From NCBI GenBank assembly GCA_022376515.1, contig WTXI01000333.1, forward strand, positions 1 through 38,269: 38,269 bases of DNA. The letters are read 5' to 3'. Of this stretch, positions 1-9,534 are shown in pieces. A program made the position numbers and the translations under genes. The DNA comes from Lactifluus volemus. Taxonomy: Eukaryota > Basidiomycota > Agaricomycetes > Russulales > Russulaceae. The stretch's first letter is position 1. Every line of letters begins with the position of its first letter. A model generated the notes under the pieces. It saw only the letters and a list, made by a program, of their open reading frames with translations. It did not search any database and was not told the DNA's origin.

Positions 1-83
1 TCTCAACCCCTGCTACTTTCACGAGCTGCACGCCACCATTTCACACACAGAGACAAGGAGCAGCAGGGATACCCGCAGCCATC
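1..83 (-). promoter_or_regulatory. TPP riboswitch aptamer, 5' half (cut by window edge)
   Basis: Read on the minus strand, this is the 5' half of a thiamine pyrophosphate aptamer. P1 5' strand GGCT is at 80-77, P2 5' strand GCGGGTAT at 76-69, P3 5' strand CCCTGCT at 68-62, a long P3 loop follows, then P3 3' strand AGCAGGG at 14-8 and the TTGAGA box (equivalent to the bacterial CTGAGA) at 6-1. The P4/P5 half lies outside the window. The same elements occur complete at 6352-6505 and 11686-11838. It lies downstream of the exon at 120-170, so inside intron 1 of the first transporter copy. Confidence 0.8.
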
Positions 84-119
84 CCAGGGTTACACCACCA
101 TAAAAATGGGGACGGCTAC

Positions 120-170
120 CGATTGAATCGAATGCCCTTTCTTGTGCTCTTTGTTGATTGGCGCAGACAT
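120..170 (-). CDS. APC-family transporter, copy 0, first exon only (partial)
   Basis: Fifty-one bases on the minus strand start with ATG (170-168) and encode MSAPINKEHKKGHSIQS, followed by a GTAGCC donor at 119. The start MSAP matches the first exons of the copies at 6581 and 12023. The bases downstream are the riboswitch intron. The remaining exons lie to the left of the window. As in copy 1, this exon ends in HSIQS and lacks the SDELLL-type end and GTAAAG donor of copy 2, so either the first exon was shortened here or the true first exon differs. Confidence 0.6.
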
Positions 171-1258
171 AGAGAGAGAGTTCAGAACGAGGTTTGCTCT
201 CGAACTCGGCAGTCTTTTATCCATCCCCACATCACGGCTGAAGCGTCATTGCCCCTTGCTTGTTACCTGCTTGCAAGGTATTGATGGGGGCGTAAATCAA
301 GCCCGTTTACAACGCAGATTACATCATCAGCATTTGGGCTGACGATAGCCCTCCAATTGTGACCGATCCGCACCATAAAAATGCGGTGGCCTTAACGGAT
401 GTGATCCATTAGCAGCGCCAGAGGCTAGTGCATTCCGCTGCTTAGGTCTCTCGGTGGGTATTGGCACCAGGGTCACTCCAGGCGGTGCGTCGAGGTGGAG
501 GCGTGTTCTCTCGTCGCCGTCTGATGGAGTTGTGTGGGTGTTGGCACCACGTTGAGTTGGCATTGCTTTGCCAAGTAAGTATTGTTTGCAAGTGAGACTC
601 CGAGGCGCTCCAGCGTTCCGAGTCTATTTCCAGCCGCCGCGCCATGCACGCGGGGTGTGAAAACTTATTTCACAACCTTGTTGCAGAAGACAATAATTAC
701 CTGCCAGTGGCACGAAGACAAGACACAAACCGAGATGGGGAATAAGGAAATGGGGATATTCAAAATAAAAAAGTTCGCTGGCGGGGCATCCTCCTTCTGC
801 GACCCCATGAATCGCACCGTATACTTTGCTCTCCGATTTCTCGTGCCTTTTCTTCGATCAATATGCACGCATATTTCACCACCTAGTCGTGAGTTAGGAC
901 ATGCTCGATCGACTGCATGGCGTGCTTTGGGTCGTAAATCTCGGATTCCTTCCGATCAAGGAACTGGACCTTCGGCATTGTGTACGACTAGCCAGTGCCA
1001 GTGTTTGTTGAGGGCAGTGGGACGGCCTCACCTCCAGGGACAACCAGGAGATCGGCAAAGGGTCCAGCATGGGAGGTGAGTGAGGCAGTATCGATCCCGC
1101 TCCTTCTTACGCTGCCGCAGCACCTGCCAGGGCCAGAGTATTGAACCTCGAGTAGATTTGGGAAGAGTTCCTTATCCTCTAGAAGTAGAGACTGAGAGTG
1201 TCTCCCCTCTCCAAAGAGTGTATCTGACACGCAAAGTTTCTTCACACTGCCAAGTGGC
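171..1258. repeat. Direct repeat, unit 1: transporter leader plus degraded block
   Basis: The stretch just upstream of the copy 0 start (171-335, with a core reading cagtcttttatccatccc) recurs at about 1395-1560, at 6600-6670 and at 12050-12100. The block behind it (about 340-1258) recurs at about 2160-2890, for example the segments beginning gacgatagcc at 341 and 2170, and the gggtcgtaaatctcg segments near 930 and 2680. Together these mark a duplication of roughly 1.1 kb of the region upstream of the transporter. No intact gene is visible; short minus-strand reading frames are broken between the two units. Confidence 0.7.
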
Positions 1259-1345
1259 TTTTTTTTTTTTTAGAATCTGCATTTCTAAAGCACAACATGT
1301 TTACAAAAACAAAGACGTGCTCGATCTCAACACGAGCCAGTAGCT
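1259..1345 (-). mobile_element. Short LINE 3' end with oligo(T) on plus strand
   Basis: A run of T at about 1260-1272 is followed by agaatctgcatttctaaagc. The LINE fragment at 1569 has a near-identical junction of T-run and gaaatctgcatttataaagc. This looks like a second, extremely 5'-truncated copy of the same non-LTR element, inserted in the same orientation. I could not define a target site duplication. Confidence 0.45.
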
Positions 1346-1374
1346 AATGGTTTGATCTAGGTGATGTGTTTGGG

Positions 1375-2890
1375 GGCATGGGGTCGAACGTGTGTGTGTG
1401 TTCAGTCCCGGGGAGAACGGGATTCGCTCTCGCAGTCTTTTCTCCATCCCTACGCCACGGCTGAAACGCCATTACCCTTGCTTGTTACCTGCTTGCCAGT
1501 GCAAGGTATCGATGTGGGCGTAATGACACCCATTTCCTACGTGCGCAGATTACATTAGTATTTGGACCTTTTTTTTTTTTTTTGAAATCTGCATTTATAA
1601 AGCGCAAGATGTTTACTACCAACAAAGATGCGCTCAACTGTCACCACGATGAACAACAATCTAGGTACTAGGGTGTGTGTGTAGCATGTATTTAATATGG
1701 AAAATGAGCATGGGAGGCAGGAGGGATGGTGGGCATGTGGCTTGGGCTTGCGCCCGCTGTGGCTAGCCATGGTCCTCGGGGGGTGGGTCTTGTCTTCGTG
1801 GCCTGATGCAGGCCTGTGAATCTTTGATGAAATTGGCAAAGGCTTCTCCGCCTTCCTTGGTGCCAAAGAGTATGAAGGGGGAGATGTATTGGTCCGCGCT
1901 GCGGAGGTGTCGATCACGCACATCTTGAAAGAGGGCGCAGTGGAAGATGACGTGGGAAGGGGTCTGCAGGGCTACTCTGCCGCACTGGCAGCCATGTGGG
2001 TCGGGAACATGTGGGCGGTGACGGGCGTTGTATTCCCCTGTAAATGCGTGTTCAGTAAGGAGTCTGATGGCAGTGCAAAAAACTGCCCAGGGAGCTTTGG
2101 CAATTCCAATCATGAAGTCCGGGGGTGCACCCGAGGGGGGGTGTATTTGGACCGTTCCGGGCCTTTTGTGACGATAGCCTTCCAATTGTGAACGGTTTGC
2201 ATCATAAAAAACATATGGGGTGACCATAACGGGTATGTTTTTGTGACCCATTAGCAGTGCCCGAGGCCTGGTGCATTCCGCTGAATAGGTCTCGGTGGGT
2301 GTTGGCACCGCATAGGGTCACGCCAGGCGCCGCATCGAGGCGGAGGCGTGTGCTCCTCCCAGCCCGGAAGCGCTCCGAGTGCACTTTCAGCCACCGCGCC
2401 AATGCAGCGCGGGGTGTGAAAATTTATTTCACAACCTCGTTGCAAAGACAGCACAGTAACTAGTACCTGGCACACGAAAGACAAGACACAAACTGAGATA
2501 GGGAAAAAGGAAATAGGGATATTCCAAATCACTGGCAGGGTGTCCTCCTTCTGCGACCCCATGAATGTCACCTTATGTCTTGCTTTCCAATTCCCGCTCC
2601 TTTTCTTCGGCCAATCACATATTTCACCGCCGTGTCGTGAGTCAGGACGTCCTGCTCGATCGACTGCATGCAGTGCTTTGGGTCGTAAATCTCGATTTCC
2701 TTCTGCTCAAGGATCCAGCATGGGAGGTGAGTGAGGCAGTGTCGATCCTGCTCCTGCTTATGGCGAAATACGCTGCCGCGGCACTGCCAGGAACCAGAGT
2801 GTTGAACCTCGAGTAGATTGGGGAAGAGTTCCATATCCTCCAGAAGTGGAGACTGAGAGTGTCTCCGGCGAAAAAGGATCTGTACTGCGG
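1375..2890. repeat. Direct repeat, unit 2, interrupted by a LINE insertion
   Basis: Unit 2 of the duplicated upstream block. The leader part (about 1375-1558) corresponds to 171-335. The rest (2154-2890) corresponds to about 340-1258. The join between them is interrupted by the LINE insertion at 1569-2142. On the minus strand between 2936 and 2568 an open frame contains IEIYDPKHCMQSIEQ. Unit 1 still encodes the similar EIYDPKHAMQSIEHVLTHD, but then hits a stop. The block therefore probably derives from a decayed gene that I do not recognise. Confidence 0.6.
1558..2153 (-). mobile_element. 5'-truncated non-LTR retrotransposon (LINE) with 11-bp target duplication
   Basis: The insert at 1569-2142 is flanked by a perfect 11-bp direct repeat, GTATTTGGACC (1558-1568 and 2143-2153). 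Its minus-strand 3' end is an A-run (T-run at 1569-1583). The minus strand encodes the C-terminal tail of a LINE reverse transcriptase/RNase H polyprotein, ending near 1763. It includes LLTEHAFTGEYNARH, a Cys/His knuckle-like CQCGR followed by HVIFHC, and FILFGTKEGGEAFANF, which resemble the region after RNase H in basidiomycete LINEs. Only about 570 bp remain, so it cannot move by itself. It sits inside the second leader-repeat unit and therefore postdates the duplication or at least interrupts that copy. Confidence 0.75.
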
Positions 2891-2950
2891 TCGCTACCTG
2901 CCAATCCAGGTGTCTGCAAAGGATCCACAGATGCAAAGGACGTTACCGCC

Positions 2951-3242
2951 AACTCCGATGAGAGTTCACTTTTCTCTCCCAGACCACCCTGCGCCCCCTG
3001 CCACCCCGACCGGACCCTCCGTGAATTGAGCCGCTGGATTGGCTACGTCCCCTTTCTTTCTCATTTGCTCTTCCCAGTTCACTCCTATATCCCTCCCTCT
3101 TTCATATCCTCTTCCTAGCACCCTTGTTCTCTTACTATAACTCATCTTTTTGCACTGGTTATGTATTGTAGACTGTAGTCTTGTCGTGTTTGCAGGGACA
3201 ATAAACTCCAATTCAAAAAAAAAAAAAAACTCCAATGAGAGT
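2951..3242 (+). mobile_element. Poly(A) retroposon (SINE or truncated LINE) with 15-bp target duplication
   Basis: The insert at 2966-3227 ends with AATAAACTCC and a run of 15 or more A (about 3215-3229). It is flanked by aactccgatgagagt (2951-2965) and aactccaatgagagt (3228-3242), a 15-bp duplication with one mismatch. The insert is about 260 bp, pyrimidine rich, and contains no credible reading frame. A 3' poly(A) tail plus a 15-bp duplication is the signature of target-primed reverse transcription. I cannot tell from this copy alone whether it is a SINE, a processed transcript or the 3' end of a LINE. Confidence 0.7.
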
Positions 3243-4204
3243 CTGGAAATAAATCAACAGAACCCTCATTGAGGGTGAGTTTGATAGAGCAGAAACTGAG
3301 GCCATATGATGTTTCATCAGAGGTGTGGAACAGTGAAGGTGAGTTGATTATTGACTTCGTTTCTCTCACGTTGCGGTGGGGGCCATTCTCTGTTTTTTGG
3401 GGGGGATAAAGTATAGAAAATAAATTGAATGTAACTACTGTAATACTATCGCTTGCATAAAAGTGATGATTCCCTGGGAAGTGATATAGTGATAACTTGA
3501 AATGCCGATGTTGTCGGCAGACTTGCAGTTGCACGTGCACGTGACGAGAGGTTGAGACTCAGGCTAGACGATCCCTTATGTGGCAGCACCACATTGAGAG
3601 GCTGTGGTTGGAGCTCGCAGAGCATATGGAACAGAAAATACATCACGCAGAGTACGCGACCGTTTCGACGTCTGAGTGGAGACGACTTTGCCGAAAGACT
3701 GGGTCGTGATGACTTGAGGTCTTATAGGACTTGTTATAGTAGGAAACCACCGATCCGGTTGGAGATTGCCCATAAATACTCCTACAGGTAGAGAAAGCGG
3801 TCGATGAAGTCATCTGGATGTTCTGTCTACAATTGCAGAGCAAGAAGTCAAGCAACCCGCCTTTCCGGTAAGTCACGCTAGGTCACACGCCAAATTTCAG
3901 ACTCATCAGCGGACATGCGTGACAAATGCACTGAATATATTCAGATATGGTACTAGATACTGTAGGCTAAATGTTGTGGTGGTTGAGTGAGAATTGAGCG
4001 AGAAATGGAGTGACGGGGGGGGGGGGGGGGTGACCGGGAAGGGGCTCAGAGTTAGTAAGTGAACATGTCTGCTGATCCTTACATTACATGAATAAAAAAT
4101 TCACTTTCATTAAATAGTTTTATCTAATTTTCAAAACATAAAAAGGATATAGGATCAACTATTTAAGTGACCAGAGAGCTTGTGCATACAGTAAATTACT
4201 GTCT
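3243..4204. other. Gene-free stretch downstream of transporter copy 1
   Basis: No supported gene. The stretch holds a G-run at about 4014-4030 and AT-rich sequence at 4090-4200, probably the 3' flank and terminator region of the minus-strand transporter that ends at 4205. Reading frames here are short and show no motif I recognise. Confidence 0.5.
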
Positions 4205-6581
4205 CTAATCACATGAACATCTGCTGAACTGAGATGTCCTGTCTGCTAGATCTACGGGAATCTCAACAGACCCCTCAACAGTATGCATCGGCAGTTCGAG
4301 CTGTCCCTGACTCAACCACTGCTCCGCGGGCGTGAAATACCAACTAAGGGTCGCAAAGATGGTCACCGCGCCAAAGATGACACAGGCAAAGTTGAATGTA
4401 GCAGCCGTCACGGGAAAGTAGAACGGCGAGATCATCACCTAAACCGTGTCATATATATGTCCCATTCACAAAAAAAAGTAAAGTTAAAACGCACGGCAAA
4501 GGCGAGTCCGTTGAAGAGCACCGTGGAAAGGTACATTGGCCGAGCCCAACGTCCGAGGTGAAAACACGACGTCTTGAAAGCGTGAGGGGTCTGCGTGAGG
4601 CGCAGCAGGGCGATGAGCCCATATGCTGCGATGGTCGGCACGACTCCAGCCGAGGCTAGAGACGTGAAGGCCACCTGGCTCGGGAGGATGGAAAGGAGCA
4701 GCGTGGCCGAAAAGATCAGGATGATCGTGACCGCGTTCTTAGGTTGCCCCTGGGCGTCGACGCGGCCTATCCAGCTCGAGAGAGGGAGCGCACCATCACG
4801 CGCGATGGCAAAGACGAGCCGCGAAGAGGCCACTATGATGACGGTGGTGTTCTGGGGGGAGGTGCGTAACGTGAGAATGGTAAGAAACTGCAACGCGTAC
4901 CATCACGAGACCGATCACTGCGATGATGGTCATGAAGACGCTCGGTCCTTTGCCGAGAGCGAGAGCGTAGACCTGCACGAATGGCTGAGGGGCATTAAGT
5001 GCGAAAAAGGTGTCCAAGTCGGGTATGCAGAATAGGAAGAGGATGGTCGCGATGAAACCGAGCACGCCGGTAGCAATCGCGCCGCTGATGATTCCTCTAC
5101 TAGCGACGACACTGTAAACGTCGAAAACGTTAGGACCAACCAACACAACAAAGGTCCAGACTGACCTCGCGTGCTTGGTCTCTTCGGCAACATGACCCGA
5201 GGCATCAAAGCCACTCAGTATTCCGGCGGTGAAGAGCCTTGCGAGAACCATAAGAACGTTTGGATTAATGGTCGATCATAAGTTCCAAGCTCACAATGAT
5301 AGAATCCAATTCCATCCTGCAGGAGCTCCAGTTCCGTTGTCTTCCATTTACCAGTTAGTGAGCAACCCTCAAGTTCGTGAAAATTCCTTCAAACGTACAT
5401 CTCAAAGTGAAGACGTCCTTTGTGGAACGGAGCCCGTAGGTATTGTGGACGGCAATTGGAAGCCAGATGAGGCAGAGGAAAAAGTCGAGCATGAGGATGA
5501 AGAGCGAGAAACGGAACACGCCTTTGTACCATTTCGGAGGGAGGTAATTGATCGCGATTGAGAGGAATAGCATGGCCTCGGAGACAGCCCAGACGAATGC
5601 TCGCCATTTCACATTACCATTATCGACGCCACCGGGAAAGTTGACTTGCCAAATTGCAAGTTGGGACACAATGTAATTCGCAGTTGCCTAGTCTTTCCGT
5701 CAGAACAAGCGTTGGAAAAAGACATAATCGCATACTTGACAGTTTACGGCCGTGAATGTCATCCAAGCTGTAGTGGACCACCAGGCGACGAGAAAGCCAA
5801 AGAATCGGGCATACTTTGGCCCTGCACTTTTAGCGGCCCATATGTAGATAGAACCACTCAGAGGCAACGCAGAGCATATTTCAGCAAGAACGAAAGCGGT
5901 GATGAACATGAAGACCATGGTTATAAGAAAAGAGGACCTAGATGGAATGAGTCCGTCAAGGCAATCGATTCAACATGGGTCGCTTCGACTTTACCATACT
6001 GCGGCCGGTCCACCAGCTTGCAGACCCAAGAAGAGAGTAGATCTAAGAAAAGGTGAGCCGGGGGCATGGTTGTATCAAGAGCACGAAAACAGACAGACCT
6101 GACACCGCCGATAAAGTTCAAAGCGACAAAACTGGCGGCAAAGTTCTCTAGAAAGTTCCAGGTGCGATGCAACTTGAAGGGCTCGGGCTGTGACGACGTG
6201 GTTCTTAGATCATATCACACTTGATGCAAACGTTCTGCGCACCCGCTTATAACCGAGTTGTTGCTAGGGGGAAAAAGAATGTCAGCAATCTCTAGCTCTG
6301 TCCCAACCCCCACAGAGGGAGTAGGAACGAAAGGTAAGTGTGACACTAGGGGGCTTCCCTACGCAGGTCTGAGCGCTGATCAGGTTCGAGCGGTATAATC
6401 TCAACCCCTGCTACTTTCTCGAGCCGCACGCCACCAGCCCTTCTGCAGAAGAAGGCGGGTTTTAGACGCACAGATGAGGAGCAAGCAGGGATACCCGCAG
6501 CCATCCAGGGTTACACCACCATAAAAATGGGGACGCTACCGATTGAATCGAATGCTCTTCGTTGATAGATGGCGCTGACAT
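4205..6581 (-). CDS. APC-family transporter, copy 1 (Thi9-like; probable thiamine or precursor carrier)
   Basis: Multi-pass membrane permease of the amino acid/choline transporter group (relatives include UGA4, HNM1, BIO5 and S. pombe Thi9). Exons on the minus strand: 6263-6243, 6187-6099, 6042-5995, 5937-5736, 5687-5399, 5340-5295, 5237-5166, 5111-4901, 4851-4495, 4438-4205. These join in frame (1569 nt), preceded by a likely 42-nt first exon 6581-6540 encoding MSAPSINEEHSIQS. Visible motifs: FLENFAASFVALNFIGGVR (first TM), LPLSGSIYIWAA, FLVAWWSTTAWMTFTA, GHVAEETKHA (the conserved EE-containing loop) and SSRLVFAIARDGALPLS. No stop or frameshift was found. The first exon is shorter than in copy 2 (14 against 25 codons) and its donor is GTAGCG, so the start is the weakest part. 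The gene is head-to-head with ICP55. The substrate is inferred from the riboswitch, not from the protein. Confidence 0.85.
6352..6505 (-). promoter_or_regulatory. TPP riboswitch aptamer in intron 1 of transporter copy 1
   Basis: Minus-strand elements in order: P1 5' GGCT (6502-6499), P2 5' GCGGGTAT (6498-6491), P3 5' CCCTGCT (6490-6484), a P3 extension of about 70 nt, P3 3' AGCAGGG (6412-6406), TTGAGA (6404-6399), P2 3' ATACCGC, ACCTGATC (6385-6378), then GCGTAGGGAAGC ending in P1 3' AGCC (6355-6352). These match the pyrimidine-sensor and pyrophosphate-sensor arms of the TPP aptamer. Fungal aptamers often have an elongated P3 and sit in 5' introns, where they steer splice-site choice. Here the aptamer lies between the GTAGCG donor at 6539 and the acceptor at 6264. 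Confidence 0.9.
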
Positions 6582-7224
6582 GGTGGTCGAACGAGAGAGA
6601 GGGATCAAGTCCGGAAGACCGCGGTTCGCTCTCAGTAATCGGGCAATCCTTTATCCATCCGTACACGGGCTGTGAAGAGTGGAAAAAGGTAAAGAATTCG
6701 ACTCTGATAACGCCCAGAGAAGGATGGGAAAGGAAGTTCTGTCTTTGTGGTTCCGCACAGCGATAATGCTAAACCATTGCAAATTTAAACCCAGTATAGC
6801 AGGACCGATTCCCTTTTGGCTGAGAAACGATCTTCGAACATTGCCGAGTCGCCATTAGATCTGTACAAAAGGGATTGTGAATGGCCATTTCAGTACTTTG
6901 TCACAGCAAATTCTTCCGCCGAGCCTCCAAAAAAGCAAAAGCTGTTCGAGAGAAGCACCATTTCGTTTCATCAATTCCTCGGGCGACAATGGCCGCAATC
7001 ACCATCGGAGCATCAAGAGTGGACAGGAAATTCTGCCATCCCACCTCATCAAAAATGCGCCATCCAACCATAGAGAAAACACAAAACACAAAGACGGGTT
7101 CCGTCCGATATTCCAAGCCTCCCCTGGTGCCAGTAACAGTAGTCACCGCGTAGAATAAAGCGTAGTTTATTGGCCATATCCGGTTATGAGCGCCGCGTAG
7201 TTTATATCTATTTACATCCAACCC
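6582..7224. promoter_or_regulatory. Divergent promoter region between transporter copy 1 and ICP55
   Basis: About 640 bp between two divergent start codons. The part next to the transporter (6582-6680) is related to the leader repeats at 171-300, 1375-1530 and 12024-12110 (shared pieces: tcgaacg, gttcgctctc, tttatccatcc). This suggests a retained transporter leader or promoter. The remainder has no gene I can support and should contain the ICP55 promoter. I saw no unambiguous TATA box. Confidence 0.45.
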
Positions 7225-9419
7225 ATGTCCCGTTCATTAATCCTCCGTCATCATCATCTCCTCACCAAGCCTTCGTCATTCGGTCAGCCTACATTGAGAT
7301 CTCACCCACACCTCGGTGAGCACAAGGATCGCTGCCTGCCTGCTGTCAACTGTCTGAATGAGCCCACAAGTCAAACAGGGTCAACTCACTCCCGGAATAC
7401 CCACATCGGAATATGAACGTAGGCGAAGACAACTTGTCGAGGGTCTTCCCCGAGGTTCCCTCGTCGTCTCTGTCGCAGGCCAAATCAAGTACATGAGCGC
7501 AGGTGAGCCATTTTACACACACACCATTCCGCGCTTACCAGAAAACCCAATAAAAAGGCATCTTGTCAGTAGTACTGTTTTTTCTTTGACTACTCTTTTA
7601 CCCACTCGCGAAGCTACAAGTTTCGTCAATCTTCGGATTTCTGGTATCTAACAGGATTCGAGGAGCCAGATTCGGCGCTCATTTTAGGTTCGTGGTTCTG
7701 TATTTTACCCATTAACAGGCATATCTAAGATTACACACAGAGAAGAACGGCTCGCCGCGCGGCTTCCGCATGATTCTCTATAGCACCGGCAAAGATGCGT
7801 CAAAAGAAAAGTGGGACGGCGCGTCGACGAACTTTGAAGACGTCGTCGGCCTGTTTGGCGCCGACGAAGCGCGTCCACTTGAAAACTTTGTCGATGACTT
7901 GCGTGCCTTTTCCGCGCGTGCGGAACGCGTTTACGCAGATGTGCCACAAGCGCATCATCGTCATCAAAATCGTCGCAACTTGGCAAAGGGACTCTTGCGG
8001 TACCTCGCACACTCGACGCGATCGGCAAGGTCTGCTGACCACCCAGAAACATACTACCTAGAGAGCATCGGCCCATCATCAAAGCGTTCGCCGCTCGCGC
8101 CGCTCGTCGGTGCACTGCGTAGCGTGAAGAGTAGGTTCGAGGTGGACTTGATGAAAATGTCGGCGGACATCAGCGCGAGGGCACACGCCAAGGTGAGCGG
8201 GCCTCCCCTCGTCACGCACGCAGTGTATGTATACTTGAAATTTTTTTTTTTTTTCCATTTCGTCCTGAGAAAAGACGATGCGCTTGGCTCAGCCTGGACT
8301 CTCCGAAGCCGACCTCCACGCCCATTTTGAATACATTTGCGCGCGTGGCGGTGCGCAGCGTCCCGCTTACGTCCCCGTGGTCGCATCCGGGTAAGAGCGG
8401 CCTTGACCTTCAAATCCCTCGACATCGGAGTCATTTTTTGTCTCTCTCTAGGGAGAACGCGCTGATCATTCACTATACGCGGAATGACCACCTCCTTCGT
8501 GACGGCGAATTGGTTCTCTTGGACGCAGGCGGGGAATACAAGTATGTGGTGTTCACTCTCCCCATTCCATCTCATCGCCACCCACATTCAATGACACAAC
8601 CCGCAGCGGTTACGCATCCGACATATGTGAGTGCCCTCTCTTCTCAAATCTATTATTTATTTTAATTTTTTCCCCCAACAGCCCGCACGTTCCCCGTGAA
8701 CGGTACGTTCACCCCACCACAACGAGAACTCTACGCGGCCCTACTCGCCACACAAAAAGCGATGTTGAAAGAGTGCACCGTTACGCACGGACACACGCTC
8801 GAATCACTCCACCGCCGCTCCGTCGACCTCCTCCGTGGGCAACTAGAACATATCGGCGTGCCTTGCGCGTCACCAGTCTTGGAACGCGTTCTGTACCCGC
8901 ATTATTTGACGCATCCCATCGGGATCGGTAAGCTTTTTTTGCTGCTCTCTCCTGTCTTGTTTTCTTTTTTGACACGCTGGGAAGACTTGCATGAACCAGG
9001 AACCGTGGAGAGAAGTGCGCCGTAAGTCACGGTTGGGTATAGGCATAGACCCCCCCAATTGAGTTTTTAAAATCTTAGGCTGAAGGAAGGGATGGTGATC
9101 ACCATCGAGCCAGGTATGGAGAAGTTTTCATTGTTTCCCTCCCTCCTTCTTGTTCTGACCCTGTTGTCTGGTAGGGGTATATGTCCCAGCTGATCCTCAG
9201 TTCCCAAAACACTTTCATGGTCTCGGCATGCGCATCGAAGACGAAGTCCTCGTCGGCACGGAACATCCCATCGTGCTTAGTGCTAACGCTCCCAAAGAGG
9301 TCTGTTCAGTTCCCTCCCTCCATTTTATAAAGTTTCTTTCTCTGTTCTGACGGCGTCGTTGTCAGATCGAGGATGTAGAGGGCGCGTGCCAGGGAGCATT
9401 AGGGTTCGACGCATTCTGA
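7225..9419 (+). CDS. ICP55: Intermediate cleaving aminopeptidase, M24B (ICP55/XPNPEP3 type)
   Basis: Mitochondrial Xaa-Pro-type aminopeptidase that trims one residue from imported proteins after MPP cleavage. Exons: 7225-7315, 7371-7502, 7570-7576 (7-nt micro-exon, tentative), 7614-7687, 7741-8192, 8275-8390, 8452-8541, 8607-8626, 8682-8927, 8985-9021, 9079-9113, 9175-9299, 9366-9419, together 492 codons plus stop. The basic start MSRSLILRHHHLLTK suits a mitochondrial presequence. The N-terminal domain shows LTPGIPTSEYERRRRQL, YKFRQSSDFWYLTGFEEPDS and GKDASKEKWDGA. The pita-bread domain shows ENALIIHYTRNDH, with metal ligands in LLDAGGEY, YASDI, THPIGI, ITIEPGVYVP and RIEDEV. All five M24 ligands are therefore present. 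The gene is divergent from transporter copy 1 and convergent with copy 2. Confidence 0.92.
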
Positions 9420-9534
9420 TCTCTTATAGCAACATTTTAGAAACACATTTCAACCCTACGGAGGTGAAACTTTAATTCATTCAGCAGCCACCAGAACAAG
9501 AAGGGCTCCTTCTGTAGCCCACTACCCGTTTCGT

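Noticed and set aside
582..1079. Plus-strand frame of 165 codons in repeat unit 1
   Set aside because: It is not preserved in the sister unit at 2400-2890, so it is probably fortuitous.
4014..4030. G-run as a possible quadruplex or regulatory site
   Set aside because: A single homopolymer without separated G-tracts; more likely a simple repeat or sequencing-prone run.
4205..6581. Transporter copy 1 as a pseudogene
   Set aside because: All exons from the second onward join in frame without stops, and the altered first exon still gives an in-frame start.
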